A DNA stretch of 64,000 bases. Origin: Sthenelais limicola. Lineage: Eukaryota > Annelida > Polychaeta > Phyllodocida > Sigalionidae. The stretch covers positions 135,456,755 through 135,520,754 of the forward strand of contig OW804094.1 of assembly GCA_942159475.1 (NCBI GenBank). The letters run 5' to 3'. Both the position numbers and the translations under genes were made by a program. The notes under the pieces were generated by a model. The model was not told where the DNA came from, ran no database searches, and was given only the letters and a program-made list of their open reading frames with translations. Position 1 is the first letter of the stretch. Each line of letters begins with the position of its first letter. Positions 1 to 11,519 of the stretch are shown in pieces.

Positions 1-7
1 GTGCATG

Positions 8-159
8 TAAAGGGGGGTCTCCACTGGCTGCGGTAAGCTCATAGTTCACTGACCATGTGGCCATGCGGAACCATGCGGGACCTCGCCACTTCTCACCAAC
101 ACAGCACCATCGCAAGGTTTACCGCAGAGCTTACCGCAGACAGTGGAGACCACCCTTAA
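8..159. mobile_element. Family D MITE, internally deleted copy
   Basis: A hairpin-like element begins AGGGGGGTCTCCACTGGC at 11 and ends with the complementary GTGGAGACCACCCT at 156. It is flanked by the direct repeat TAA (8-10 and 157-159). Compared with the copy at 953-1176, much of the left arm is missing and the middle is rearranged around 40-90. Confidence 0.75.
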
Positions 160-304
160 CTCCCTACTCAGTGATAGTGTTGCGTAATGAAAGGTAATCA
201 CCACAGCACCATCGCAAGGTTTACCGCAGAGCTTACCGCAGACAGTGGAGACCACCCTTAACTCCCTACTCAGTGGCAGTGTTGCGTAATGAAAGGTAAT
301 TGTC
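101..304 (+). repeat. 102-bp tandem duplication of a D element end plus its flank
   Basis: The right arm of the family D copy together with about 45 bp of its right flank (ACTCCCTACTCAGTG to GAAAGGTAAT) is present twice in a row with a period of 102 bp, and very few differences. The second copy ends near 304. The duplication happened after the insertion. Confidence 0.8.
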
Positions 305-470
305 ATGTCAGCTTGCGAGAGCGTTTGCAAGCGTTGCAATCGTATAATAAATGTTGCAAACGACTGACAATCTTGCACACTTTGGTTCTGGTATATATGA
401 GAGAAAATATGTATATCCAAATTCCACCATCATTGTGCAATGCATTTTGACTGTACAATGTAGTTATACA

Positions 471-803
471 AATAGGGGATTTGCATGTGCCACTGCGCAT
501 GTCTGTTACAGTGCATCCTGGGGTGGATTCTGTTTAGATCTGACATACAAATATTTCCCATCATTTTTATCGAAAATTGTTTTTCACAAATAGCATAGCA
601 GTGTGAATGATCTGTGATGAAAACCAACTGCATCTCGGGAAAATGGGCAGTTGTGAAAAATGTATAACATATGGAAATTGACATTAGAGCATTGATAAAT
701 AGTCCATGCTGAACATAACATGTTTTCTATACATTTTGGACTTACAGGCCCATAACTCCATGCGAATCAAGATTCAAAATGGCGGCTATGCAAATCCCCT
801 ATT
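471..803 (-). mobile_element. Family C MITE
   Basis: The element begins AATAGGGGATTTGCAT and ends with its complement ATGCAAATCCCCTATT at 803. It is in reverse orientation relative to the copies at 15275, 38509 and 41002. Near its right end AAAATGGCGGC (776-786) lies next to ATGCAAAT (788-795). No clear target duplication is visible. A short reading frame here is only the translated repeat. Confidence 0.85.
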
Positions 804-952
804 GAACCATGCTGAGAGGAGGTCAAGGTTGGGATTCAGGAAATGGTCAAGGGTTCCCTTACCACTATAAGCTGATCAATCTTCAAACAAGCGATTACTG
901 TCACTGTACTACCTGTTGTCGTGAACTGTTACATGGGGTATTAAGTGCATTA

Positions 953-1176
953 AGGGTGGTCTCCACTGGCGGCGGTAAGCTCTGTGGTAAGCTCTGCGGT
1001 AAGCTCTGCGGTAAGCCTTGCAATGGTGCTGTGATGGTGAGAAATGGCGGGGTCCTGCCTACATGGCCAGTGATCAACGTAGGCAGGACCTCATCATTCC
1101 TCACCACCTACAGAACCTGCACAATACCATCGCAAGGCTTACCGCAGAGCTTACCACAGCCAGTGGAGACCACCCT
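953..1176. mobile_element. Family D MITE, best complete copy (palindromic, 3-bp target duplication)
   Basis: This is the reference copy of family D. It starts AGGGTGGTCTCCACTGGC and ends with the complementary GCCAGTGGAGACCACCCT, flanked by TTA at 950-952 and 1177-1179. The two arms pair over most of the 224 bp. The left arm holds a tandem 12-bp unit GGTAAGCTCTGC (three copies), whereas other D copies have one or two. Five copies in this window carry TTA, TAA or ATA duplications, which fits a PIF/Harbinger-type non-autonomous element; this assignment is an inference from target-site size. It has no coding capacity; open frames across it are translated palindrome. Confidence 0.88.
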
Positions 1177-1197
1177 TTATGACCTGACACCTGTAAC

Positions 1198-1465
1198 ATG
1201 GTCAGATTTTGGTAAGAAAATGCACAATTTGTCTTCAGCAATCCTTTAAAATAACACAAATTTAAGACAGTAATGATGTTCAAAATTCAGTTTAACCAAC
1301 GATCCTATGGGATCGTTGGTTTAACACAACCAAACACATCCTTTGAATCAACTCAATATCAAATATACTCCGATATACCTAGTTTTGACCATTTTTCAGT
1401 CTTGATTTAGCAGAATTGACTAAATATGTAGATCTGCCTATTGTACATTTTCTGAAAATCTGACC
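1198..1465 (-). mobile_element. Family A MITE carrying a small palindrome insertion
   Basis: A diverged family A copy with flanking TAAC at 1194-1197 and 1466-1469. It is longer than usual because a palindrome was inserted at 1291-1325. Confidence 0.82.
1290..1325. repeat. 36-bp near-perfect hairpin inserted in a family A copy
   Basis: The arms AACCAACGATCC and GGATCGTTGGTT surround a 3-base TAT/ATA centre. The other A copies read straight through this point (CAGTTTAACATAACC), so the palindrome is an insertion. TTAAC is present on both sides of it. Confidence 0.8.
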
Positions 1466-1745
1466 TAACAACTCCTGAGACACGACCCTATGGATGCGGG
1501 CGATTCCATTTCGGGGCCGGGGGGGGGGGGGCAGGTGCATGGGGTTACAACGAAAGGGGTTACTATGGAATAGTAAGGTTCCTGATGGTATATTTCTTGA
1601 TTTTACTGCTATTTTCTCCTATTTTTATATCGGATATGTTGATTGTTAATGCTTCATAAATAGTAAAATTGTTAATTATTTCCATTGAAATTTTTTACGA
1701 TGAGAATGTTATCTATAAATGATAAAATGCGACTGAATAAACAAA

Positions 1746-1981
1746 TGGGTCAAGTTTTCAGAAAATGTACAATTAGCCTTTACCAATTCGATCAAATAAC
1801 CCAAGTTAAAGACGAACATCAGGTTCAAAATACAGTTCAACATAACCAGACATATTTATTGAATGGATACTATACAGATTATACTCAGATATACTCAGTA
1901 TTTATCAATTTTCACTCTAATTTAGCCGAATTTGAGAGATGTGTAGAACTGTAGATTGTGCATTTTCTAACAATCTGACCC
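1746..1981 (-). mobile_element. Family A MITE
   Basis: Ends are GGGTCAAGTTTTCAG and CTAACAATCTGACCC, with AAAT repeated immediately outside both ends. Stretches of open frame across this copy are repeat translation. Confidence 0.85.
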
Positions 1982-2272
1982 AAATACAAATACAAACCGC
2001 CCTACCCGCACCCCCATCCCAACCACCATCGCCCAGAAAAAGCGCAATCATGAAATTGCCTATTATCATCACTGCCAGTCTTTAGGGGAAAAAACTTAAA
2101 TGATTTATATAAAAGGATAATGTGAGCTATTAGATTATTCATAGAATTGCCCGTTCCATTTCAGCCAACAATCCCCAATCATACTGGCAACCAGCAGAGT
2201 TGTGTCATGGGCCGGGTCGCGGGGTCGGGTCGATGTCATTCAAGGCTGTCGGTATGGGTGATGGTCAATATT
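1982..2272. other. Unique non-coding DNA
   Basis: About 290 bp between an A and a B copy. A short AAATACAAATACAA run begins it. I see no coding or structural signal. Confidence 0.5.
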
Positions 2273-2662
2273 GGATGTGTTAAAAGAAAATGAGTCACAA
2301 GTTGCGAAATTTATATTTTTCAAAGTGTTTTATTCTCAAGATACCTTTGTAGGAATGTTCTGATATTTGGGATTCCTAATGATCCAAATCGTATGAATAC
2401 ATGTACTAAATTTCAGGACTGTGTATTAGATATTTTCATGCATTTCTAAGGTCGTCCTATATTGTACTTTTCTAGTAATTTTCCAACCAAAAATATGGCA
2501 AACGGTTTTTTTTTTCAAAAATGAAAATATCAAATTTAGAATATAGAAATACTTGTTAGATGTCCTAATGTTTATCTTCAGTAGAATCAGCTTGATCTCA
2601 ATCATTCAAATATGATGATATCGCAACAACCATTTGTGACTCATTTTCCTGTAACACATTAC
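2273..2662 (+). mobile_element. Family B MITE
   Basis: Starts GATGTGTTAAAAGAAAATG and runs through GAGTCACAAG; ends TGTGACTCATTTTCCTGTAACACAT. The interior has the family's TATTTTTCAAAGTGTTTTAT and CATTCAAATATGATGATAT segments. The left terminus is degraded, so the target duplication cannot be read. Confidence 0.85.
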
Positions 2663-3027
2663 ATATGAGAGTGGTTTTGGACGAGGAGAAGGAGGAAGGA
2701 GGAGGGATGGAGATTAGGAGAGTGAGAGAGGAGAATGACCATTTCCCAGATCCTGTAAGTGTAGCATACTGAGTCTACTAGGGGTAGTCAATAGGTCCCG
2801 GCTAGTAAGGCAGGCGGACTGGCAGGGGTTAACGGAAAGAAGCCCAATCAGAACCTGACGGAGAAGCTAGCGAAAGGCAGTATTAGGATGAAAAGACTGT
2901 ATCCCAATTTCTCCGGACGAATTCTTTTCCTGCAAGACCATAGATCTATCACTAAAGGGAATTGTAGAGAGACTTGACCAATGTGCCTGCTAAATCAGCC
3001 CTGGACATGTCCTAGCAACAATTACGC
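2663..3027. other. Unique DNA with a short GA-rich run
   Basis: A GGA/GAGA-rich stretch lies at about 2680-2740. The rest is unrecognised, with no convincing coding signal. Confidence 0.45.
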
Positions 3028-3240
3028 AGTCTAGGCCCACAGATGAGAGAGTCCCTTCAAACGAAGGGAAAACCTTTCGCCTCAAACCGCAAAGTGCCAT
3101 TATAATTCCATTGAGACCGGTAAATGTCGTTATATTCCCTATTAAAACGCAGAGTCATAGGCCAGGAAACCGATTAGCGGAGTAGGCGTCCAATCACTGA
3201 CATAGCATTCGTATCTGGTTTGAGGGCTTAGACCTACAGT
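3028..3240 (+). mobile_element. Family E MITE
   Basis: Begins CAGTCTAGGCCCACAGATG and ends GGCTTAGACCTACAG, with the family interior (AACCTTTCGCCTCAAACCGC, CATTATAATTCC, GTAGGCGTCCAATCACTGAC). The right end is mutated. Confidence 0.85.
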
Positions 3241-5506
3241 GTATGTTTATTTTCCTTTATTCTTAATTTAGGATGTATAATATTATACAGCAAGTCAAAC
3301 AATGAAACATAATTGTGACGTAGTCCCACGGTTTAATTCACATACGAATTGCCATGGTTTTCTGCCCACTGCTGTGTCTAGCTATTTACCAATGCTACCG
3401 CTAGTAATTTTAATGCTTATGCTAATGACATAAGAGTATACATAAATGTATTTCATATAATTTTGTCAGGCAGGGGGTTGAGATGAAGAGGAGTGAGATG
3501 AAGGGTTGATGAGGTAGGGTTAGGTAAAATGCTTATTGCTGTTTCTACAAGGGTTAATTTGCAACAATTTCTTTTTAAAGATTCTATTTTAACTGGTGTT
3601 ACATTTCCCGGAAGTCCAGGATGTTCTAATGTGCCCAGCCTATATTACAATGAGTTGTTCGCAAGAAAACATATAGATTCATAGCAATACAGAAAGCACA
3701 TGTAATAAGGTGGGATAATCGCAGTAGTGTACTGAAAAGAAAGAATTTTCATCATTATTTTATAGCAGTACAATGTTAAAGATAACTAATAATACAATGC
3801 AATAGGAAAGGATGCTGTATTTAAATCAATTGACAGTGTTGTTCTCCGACCGGATTTTTCTGTTCAATCTAACATTGAGACGTATTTATGATGACACAGA
3901 CTTGCACAGGACCTTCCCTTCCCTCCCCGTCAGCCTCACCACCACCACCACCACAATGTGGCCACGGTGAGGAGGAGCGGGGAAAGGAAAAGTGCTGAAA
4001 CAGCATTTCGATTGAAGCCTGGCAATAGGCATTGATCGTTTGTGATGGAGCAAAATGATCCCGGGTAATTTAATGCTCTTTGCAAAAACAACGTTCTAAT
4101 GACATTCAATTTTCAGGCGGCTAAATTCTCTGATCAAAACCTGGCTGCCTCGCCAGAGGAGATAGTTGACAGTGGCTTCTGTCCATATCTCTGTGGCTTC
4201 TAGCGATCTATTGTTATTATTGGAAATTTTGTTTACCAAATTTTTTTTTTCTGTTTCTGTGTAACCTTCGTCAGAGGAGAGAGCAGGAGCATCAGCAGTT
4301 GATGTGACCAGGTGTGCTTTGCTGGATCTTACAATTGCATTAATTTGCCACCGTGGATTTCACCTCGGTGGTCAGTTCGGAGCCGATACGCTTTTTCGCG
4401 GATGGACAAAAAAAAAAGCTCAGATCAAAATTACTTCGCAATACTATGTATGCAAATGAAATTTTTTAACTCATATACATTGTATTTGTATTGTATTTGT
4501 ATTTAAGATTTTTATTCAGACAAAGGCATTGTGTACAAGTACATTATGCTCAGAGTTTGCTGATTTTTTAATATTTCTTTCTATTTTACAATTCTCAAAA
4601 TTTTAGTGACGATCTGTTCACATAAATAATATAATAATATAAGAAAAATATGTAATTAACCGACTGATTAAAATTTTAGAATTCTGTACGAAACCAAACA
4701 AATGAACAATGAGATCCACTGCTAATTCCATCTGTCAAATACGAAACCAATCTAAATACGTCTAACTCTGTATTTTTTGCCGTAAGGTCTTGAATTGTCC
4801 AATGCTGTTACCCCTAATGAAGCCAAAATAAGGAAAAACGTGTAGGGTCGTGTGGAATAAATTTGCTCAATAAAATTACTGCGGGGTGTTTTCTTCAGAA
4901 TAATTACTTTGCAATGTTCAAGATAGTTTCCCGAAATGATTGACGCTTGTAACTATTATTCAAGCTTGGATGATGACCTTAGAGGAAGATCTCGTGAATG
5001 ATTTAGCGATTTTTGCAACCACAATCATAAATTCACTTCGCTATGTCATTTCGAAAATAAGCTTTTTTCCCCATCACAGAGATTTCTGAAAGGGAAGCTA
5101 TCAGAAGCGGCAATCCAGATGGCAATATCCCGTGTCAATATGCATATATTATGTCCCAGGTTGGAGTGCAGTGATGAAGTGCAATGCTTTAATACATTCG
5201 CAGCACTAAATGGTCGGCGACGAGCGGTAGTTTCAGATTGATTCTCCCCATTTACCAAGTGCAACAAGGCCAGAACCAAGCGGACTCAACTATTCAATTA
5301 TGTTATAACATTTTATTGTACTCGGGAATAGAGAGGAATATGTATGATTAAATCATTATTTTCAGCGATAAGTATGTTTGTCTTTCCTATATTAATTAAC
5401 ATGATATACTATTCTATTGTCACAATAATTAATCTTTATTTCTTTAAATTTTCTATATTAATCAGAAATGCACTATAATCAAATATTCACTATAATCAAT
5501 AGATGA
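3241..5506. other. 2.3-kb unique block without recognised genes
   Basis: Mostly AT-rich unique sequence with a (CAC)n run near 3938-3955. A 34-codon frame at 4099-4203 follows a TTTTCAG-like acceptor, but the ATG lies upstream of it and nothing supports an exon. A 77-codon reverse frame at 5046-5279 shows no recognisable domain. I call nothing here. Confidence 0.4.
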
Positions 5507-5741
5507 TGGGTCAGATTTTCAGAAAATGTACAATTTGCAGCTGTACACATTTAGTACATTCTGCTAAATTTGGCAGCAATTTGGTCAATATTAGGTAAAT
5601 TCGAGGATATTTGGCATTGCATTGATTCTAGCAATCTGTTTGGTTATGCTGAACTGTTTTGAACTTTATTTTTGTCTGAAATTTGGGTTCTTTGATAGGA
5701 TTGGTGAAGGTGAATTGTACATTTTCTGGCGACTTCACCCT
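5507..5741 (+). mobile_element. Family A MITE with end-specific variant terminus
   Basis: The left end is the standard GGGTCAGATTTTCAG. The right end reads CTGGCGACTTCACCC, the variant that occurs only at this end of the family. The two termini therefore do not match over the outer 15 bp, although the inner part ATTGTACATTTTCTG is conserved. Confidence 0.85.
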
Positions 5742-5838
5742 AATAATATGCCTGATATCAGCATCTCCCAACAGCCAGGTGCACTGCACACACCCAAACA
5801 AATAGGACGTGTGTCTGAAGGTGCAACTTAAAATCATA

Positions 5839-6037
5839 AGGGTGGTCTCCACTGGCTGCGGTAAGCTCTGTGGTAAGCCTTGCGATGGTTTGTGCTGGTT
5901 CTGTAGGTGGAGAGGAATGGTGAGGTCCTGCCTACATGGTTCACTGGCCATGTAGGCAGGTCCTCGCCACACCTCAACATCACAGCACCATCGCAAGGCT
6001 TACCGCAGAGCTTACAGCAGCCAGTGGAGACCACCCT
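5839..6037. mobile_element. Family D MITE
   Basis: Palindromic element from AGGGTGGTCTCCACTGGC to GCCAGTGGAGACCACCCT, flanked by ATA at 5836-5838 and 6038-6040. Short frames on both strands are translations of the hairpin. Confidence 0.88.
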
Positions 6038-6040
6038 ATA

Positions 6041-6660
6041 CAGGACAGTTCATTTGAAAAAAAAATTGACCTGTATCCAATTGTCATAAAACTTTCAGGC
6101 ATCGTTCCTTACTACATAAGGAACACATAAATGGGAAAAAAAGATAGGATGCCCCATTTTATTTTTTTTGTAGAGTCACTCGACAAAATCAGCGGTTTAC
6201 AATGGGAAAAAGTGGTATTCTTTCACGTTTTTACTGAATAATAAAAAATTGACTCGTTTAAATTTGTTTCGATTTGGTAGGCCTTTATTTGAGGTCATAT
6301 CCCACAAATCTCCCAGCAGCCAGGTGCGCTCAATGAGAACCATCTCCAGGAATTATTCAATATTTCTGGAGAGATCGGGAGATTAGATATGTAGATGAAT
6401 CAATATAAGAATTAAAATAAGCTGATGAGACTTATTTTAAGCTATGCACCTAGAGGCAGCCACAATGGCTTCAAATCCCATTTCACTGGTACCGCCACAG
6501 GGCTTCTCTCCATAGGCGCTAAGGGAAAGTAATGGTATTGATAGGCTGTAGACTGATGAGGATACATTGGTCGAATCCTGGTTTAATTGAAGAACCGCGA
6601 CACTCCATAGTGTTAGTGGGGAGAGTGATGGAATAGGTGGGAGAGGTTCTGAGCAGATTC
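6041..6660. other. Unique DNA
   Basis: AT-rich and without recognised repeats, apart from a 23-bp stretch (ATCTCCCAGCAGCCAGGTGC, about 6308) that also occurs at about 5762. Confidence 0.4.
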
Positions 6661-7480
6661 AGGGGAGAGGCAGAGGAGGAGGTGGTTAGGGCGGAGGAAG
6701 GGGGGGGAGGAGGAGGGGGAGGTGGGGGAGGAGGTGGAGGGGGAGGTGGGGGAGGAGGGGAAGGAGGTGCAGAAGAATGAGGAAGTGGGGTGGTGGAGGA
6801 GGTGAAGGTGGGGAAGGAGGTGGAGAAGGAGGAGGAGGAGGAGGAAGAGGAGGAGAAGGAGGTGGAGGAGGAGGAGGTGACAGAGGAGAAGGAGGTGGAG
6901 GAGGAGAAGGAAGTGGAGGAAGAGAAGGAGAAGGAGGTGGAGGTGGAGGAGGAGGAGGAGGAGGAGGAGGAGGAGGATGTGATAGAGGAAAAGGAGGTGG
7001 AGGAGAAGGAGGAGGAGGAGAAGGAGGTGGAGGAGGAGGTGACAGAAGAGAAGGAGGTAGAGGAGGAGAAGGAGGTGGAGGTTGTGGAGGAGAAAGAGTA
7101 GGTGGAAAGGGAGGAGGAGATGACAGAGGAGGAGGTGGAGGTCGTGGAGTAGAAAGAGAAGGAGGAAGAATGAGATGGGGGTGGAGGAGGAGAAAAAGGA
7201 GGTGGAGAAGGAGGAGTAGGTGGTGGCGGAGGAGGAGAAGGAGAAGAATGTGGCAGTGGCGGAGGAGAAGGTGGTGGAGAAGGAGGAGGACCTGGCGGAG
7301 GAGGAGTAGGTGGAGGTGGAGGAGGAGGAGTAGTCAGTAGGAGTAGGAGAAGGTGAGGGAGGAGGTGAGGGAGAAGGAGGTGGAGGTGGAGTAGAGGTAG
7401 CGGTGCTGGAGGAGGAGGAGTTGAAGTAGGATGGGGGAGGAGGAGGAGGTGGAGGAGAGGATGGTGGGGGCCAGGAGGGT
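6661..7480 (+). repeat. GGA/GGTGGA purine-rich minisatellite
   Basis: About 820 bp in which the + strand is almost only A and G, built from GGA, GGAGGTGGA and GGAGAA units. Because the strand has few T residues, all frames stay open: poly-Gly/Glu on one strand, poly-Pro/Ser on the other. The 321-codon and 187-codon frames found here are therefore artefacts. Purine mirror sequences like this can form triplex DNA, and the GGGG runs near 6700-6760 could form quadruplexes (inference). Confidence 0.92.
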
Positions 7481-8001
7481 TCAAGACTGTATCTCCTCTA
7501 CCATACTGCCTAATTTGATATGTTCCTCGTTTGAAATGTTACCCCAGATCTATACCACAGACAGAAATATACATCATGGCATATATGCTCAGAATAATCG
7601 ATGGTCTTGAATACAACAAATATCAAGTGCATTGCGGTGACAAGTTGCCAGAATACCTGAGGAATTGCAAGTAACACATTATGAATGAAGGCTAGCTTGG
7701 TGCCATTTCAATCCACAAAGCATTAAAATGATGGTTTTCTTTCTAAAACTAAAGAAGTACATGATAATAGATCATACATAACACCACTTTTACAATTTGA
7801 ACAGTCCTGCTCCTGCTCCTCCTCCTCTTCCTCCTTGCTTTCTCCGGCCTCAACCTGTCTACCTAGTATTCCACTCTCCCCCAATGCAATCACCCGATGC
7901 CTCATCGTGCCATAACAACATCCCATATGCAAAGTCTGCCTTGTATTGGGTGGGGAGGGGGTGAATCGGGCCTTAATGCACTGAGCACCAAGCCCTTAAT
8001 A
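7481..8001. other. Unique DNA
   Basis: No recognised element. A short CTCCTGCTCCTCCTCCTC run sits at about 7806-7830. Confidence 0.4.
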
Positions 8002-8218
8002 GGGAGGTTTAGCAACCGCAACGCACCAACACAACACTAACGCATCCACTAACTATTAGCACATTATTACCGTTGTGGGGATATCTCGAGAGACCTGCAA
8101 TGCAGATCTATGCCCTCGGCCTAGCGCCTCTCGAGATATCCCTACAGCGGTAGTAATGTACAAATAGTTAGTGGCTGCGTTAATGTCGTGTTGGTGCGTT
8201 GTGCTTGCTAAGTCTCTC
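8002..8218. mobile_element. Family F hairpin MITE
   Basis: Long imperfect palindrome starting GGGAGGTTTAGCAACC and ending GCTAAGTCTCTC, with about 95-bp arms and a small centre containing GATCTATGCCCTCGG. A TA dinucleotide sits directly outside each end. The second copy is at 16261-16462. Confidence 0.85.
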
Positions 8219-8455
8219 TATTGTCTGGGATCAGGCCGCAGTGGTCCAGGCGAAGATTCCCAGCGCGTGAGAAGAAGGAGTGAATGTGAGGGGGGAGTGT
8301 TAGTAGCGGGATTTAGTACCTCTGAAATGCTGATTTAGGACGTGCAGTAATCACTCGACTACACTACCCATACTGAAGTCTGGCCCCAGTAACGTTTGCC
8401 CCGCGTACACAGATTCAATTGCTTGCCAGGAATGATAGAGTAGAACCTTTCTATA

Positions 8456-8692
8456 AGGGTCAGATTTTCTGAAAATGTACAATTCACCTTCACCAATCTT
8501 CTCAAATAACCCGAATTTCAGACGAAAATAAAGTTCAAAACACAGTTCAACCTAACCAAACAGATTGCTGGAGTGAATGCAATGCCGAATATACTCGAAT
8601 TTACCTAGTATTGACCAAATTGCAGCTTAATTTAGCAAAATTTTCTAAATGTGTACAGCTCCCAATTGTACATTTTCTGAAAACCTGACCCA
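8456..8692 (-). mobile_element. Family A MITE
   Basis: Ends are GGGTCAGATTTTCTG and CTGAAAACCTGACCC. The flanking repeat is ATAA (taken with element bases GGG to CCC). Confidence 0.88.
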
Positions 8693-8722
8693 TAACGGTT
8701 AGCCTTGGGAGGGTGTCCCTAG

Positions 8723-8959
8723 CGGAACAGATTGTCAGAAAATGTACAATTCAACTTCACCAATCCTCTCAAATATCCCAAATTCAAGACAGCAATGAGG
8801 CCCAAAATACAGTTTAACATAACCAAACAGATTATTTGAATCTAAGCCATGCAATATCTACTCAGGTTGACTTTGTATTTGTCACTTTCCAACGTAAATT
8901 AGAAGAATGAAGTAAATGTGTAGAGCTGGCGATTTTACATTTTCTGACGATTTGACCCT
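8723..8959 (-). mobile_element. Family A MITE, damaged left end
   Basis: Lies 30 bp after the previous A copy, in the same orientation, but about 20 percent different from it, so the two are separate insertions rather than a duplication. The left terminus has lost GGGTC. Confidence 0.82.
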
Positions 8960-9177
8960 AATAGTGGAGAGGTTCGGATGAGGAAAGGTGAGCGGGGTGT
9001 CACTGTAGTAAATAATGTCCAATATTGAAATACATAGTTTTCCCTGAAGACGGTCCCCATCCACCCGAAACGTCAGAAAATTAAGTCAAGCATAGGGGCT
9101 GCAAGTCTCGTGACTAGGTTGGGAAATCCCCACTGACTGCACCCCACTTGAAGACTAACACATCGGTGACCCCTATA

Positions 9178-9405
9178 TGGGTAAGATTTTCAGAAAATGT
9201 ACAATTGGCAGTACTACATATTTAGTAATTTCAGCCAAAAAAATGATAAATTTTGGGTATATCTGAGTATATTTGGTATGGCATTGATTTAAAGTATCAG
9301 TTCTGTTATGTTAAACGGCATTTTAAAGCTCTTTTCTGTCTTAAATGTGGGTCATTTGAGAGGATTGGTGAAGGCGAATTGTACATTTTCTGAAAATCTG
9401 ACCCA
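9178..9405 (+). mobile_element. Family A MITE
   Basis: Ends GGGTAAGATTTTCAG and CTGAAAATCTGACCC, with ATAT on both sides. The interior has the long left-half variant with AAAAAAATGATAAATTTTGG, shared with 22747-22984. Confidence 0.88.
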
Positions 9406-9788
9406 TATCATAACATTACGTCGGAAATGACAGCTGTTTTTCTCCCAAATATAAAGATCAGATAATAAATGTAAATGGCTAGAATTCCCAAGAAATGTGT
9501 AAGTTACCAATAATCAAAAAATGGTTAAGACAGTGACCATCGTAAATGATGTATTAGATTATGTTCTTTATCTCCCATAGTGACCATATAGTCCCAGCAT
9601 GTTGACAGATACCACCTAGCCCCTTTCTCTGCCTACAATCTTGATTGTTCATGGGATTTATCATACATTTACCATTAAAATACATCTATTATATAAATAT
9701 AATTAGCCAAACTGATTCTGTCCCGAAACTCAAGTATCCCTAATAATGAGGTGTCCAGATTAGGGAGGACTCATTGCAATTCAGAATG
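9406..9788. other. Unique DNA
   Basis: AT-rich, with no recognised element or gene. Confidence 0.4.
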
Positions 9789-10031
9789 TGGGTCAGATTT
9801 TCAGAAAATGTACAATTTACCTTCACCAATCTTCTCAAATAGGCCTAACCCAAATTTCAGACGAAAATAAAGTTCAAAACTCAGTTCAACCTAACCAAAC
9901 AGATTGCCAGAATCAATGTAATGCTGAATATACTCGAATTTACCTAGTATCGACCAAATTGCAGCCTAATTAAGCAGAATTTCCTAAATGTGTACAGCTG
10001 CCAATTGTACATTTTCTGAAAAGCTGACCCA
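9789..10031 (-). mobile_element. Family A MITE with a TAGGCCTA micro-insertion
   Basis: Ends match the family and the flanks are ATGT on both sides. At 9840-9847 the copy reads TAGGCCTA where other copies read a plain TA (CAAATAACCC). A short frame across it is repeat translation. Confidence 0.88.
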
Positions 10032-10091
10032 TGTAATAAATATAGAGGGACCGTTAGATGAGGGCCAAAGTGCCGATCATGGTGGGGATAT

Positions 10092-10427
10092 AATAGGGGA
10101 CTTGCATGTCTCACTGCGCATGTCTACTGCAGTGCATGCTGGGATGGATTCTGATGACATCTGACATACAAATATTTGGCAACATTTTTATCAAAAATTG
10201 CAAAGATGTTTTCACCAATGTCAGAGCTTGTATAAATGACCTATGAAAACCAAATGCATTATGGGAAAGATGGGGACTTGTGCCATGGAAACATGTATAA
10301 GACATGGATATTGACATTACAGCATTGATAAATAGTCCATACTGAGCATGGCATGTTTCTATTGATTTCAGTCCCATAATTCCATGCGAATCAAGATTTA
10401 AAATGGCGGGTTTGCAAATCCTCTATT
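10092..10427 (-). mobile_element. Family C MITE
   Basis: Starts AATAGGGGACTTGCATG and ends TTGCAAATCCTCTATT. Same orientation as the copy at 471. The ATGGCGG core is kept but the neighbouring octamer is lost (GGGTTTGCAAAT). Confidence 0.85.
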
Positions 10428-10762
10428 GGTGAGAGAATTATATTATGGCTTTAAATACGAAGATATTAAACTTTCCAAGATATGGTACTATTACATTTAT
10501 ATAACAGTAATGATACCAACAGCTGTATGTAACCATCTTGACTTACGTAGAAATTCTTTTGTAATAATTCAGGCTGTCCTGAGAATATTCGTGCTTTATG
10601 TATGGAAATGTTCATCGACCTGAATAGAATATTATTAAATCTAATCTAAAATCATAACGGGAAGTTAATATACCGTACAGACAATAATTGACTGTGGCCA
10701 GAATTGTGCATAATGGCGATGGGCGACGAAGATAAGACAAATTGCATTGTATAAGAACCTAT
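10428..10762. other. Unique DNA
   Basis: AT-rich, with a 65-codon frame at 10426-10623 that has no recognisable features. Nothing supported. Confidence 0.4.
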
Positions 10763-10763
10763 T

Positions 10764-10998
10764 GGGTAAAATTTCCAGAAAATGCACAATTGACCTTCAC
10801 CAATGCTCTCAAATAACCCAATTTAAAGACGACAATCAGGTTCAAAATACAGTTCAACATTACCAGACAGATTTATTGAATGAATAGAATACAGAATACA
10901 CTCAGATTTACTCAGTATTTATCATTTTTCACTCTAATTTAGCAGAAATTGAGAGTTGTGCAGAACTTTAAATTGTGCATTTTCTAAAAATCTGACCC
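10764..10998 (-). mobile_element. Family A MITE
   Basis: Ends GGGTAAAATTTCCAG and CTAAAAATCTGACCC, flanked by TATT on both sides. Confidence 0.85.
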
Positions 10999-11214
10999 TA
11001 TTTATGTCCGGCCCTAGCCGTCCATAATGGCCCAGTGTCTTCAAATATCAGTTTTACATGTTGGAATGGGAGTCTGTTGCGGCCGTTCTAAGACTGCACT
11101 GCTAAGACATGTTCTGGTTCGAGCAATTAGTGTTGTTTATTAACCAGTTAGTAGTCAATTTCCACAACCATTTTAGTGTTGTTTAATTCATATCTATATC
11201 AGAGAATCTCAACA

Positions 11215-11519
11215 GATTATGAATGTAGTTGATATTCACCAACCTTCATGTACATATATGTCTAAGTCTAAGTTAGATAGAAATGTAACACTAAGTCAAA
11301 ATTTTATTTTATTTTATTTTATCATTCCTTTATCTTTAGACATAGACTATTTTAGTCACTCAAACCTTATTCCAAGACACGGTAATTACCGGAATAAATG
11401 GGTCAATTCATCAGATTTTTCCCATAAGGTATATCGACCAGTTTGTCTTCCTCATAAGCAAAATATTTTTGTACATCTTTAAAGACAAATAAAACACCAC
11501 TTATCTTATCTTAACTTAT
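11215..11519 (+). mobile_element. Probable LINE 3' tail
   Basis: A non-coding stretch ends with AATAAA (near 11487) followed by the short tandem tail CTTATCTTATCTTAACTTAT, and then directly meets a family B copy. A polyadenylation signal followed by a short tandem repeat is the usual 3' end of CR1-like and related LINEs. An 87-codon frame inside has no recognisable domain. Confidence 0.45.

Noticed and set aside
4099..4203. 34-codon frame MTFNFQAAKFSDQNLAASPE after a TTTTCAG
   Set aside because: Looks a little like a terminal exon, but no upstream exon, no domain and no conservation data; too short to support.
5046..5279. 77-codon reverse frame
   Set aside because: No recognisable protein features; length expected by chance in 64 kb.
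6519..7484. Long Pro/Ser-rich frame (321 codons, reverse) and Gly/Glu-rich frames (forward)
   Set aside because: They lie in a purine-only minisatellite where stop codons cannot easily occur; composition, not coding.
8456..9405. TA as the family A target duplication (Tc1/mariner type)
   Set aside because: Several copies in AT-rich flanks fit TA, but ACAT, ATGT, AAGA, ACCT, ACCA and TCAT at other copies need four bases and exclude a fixed TA.
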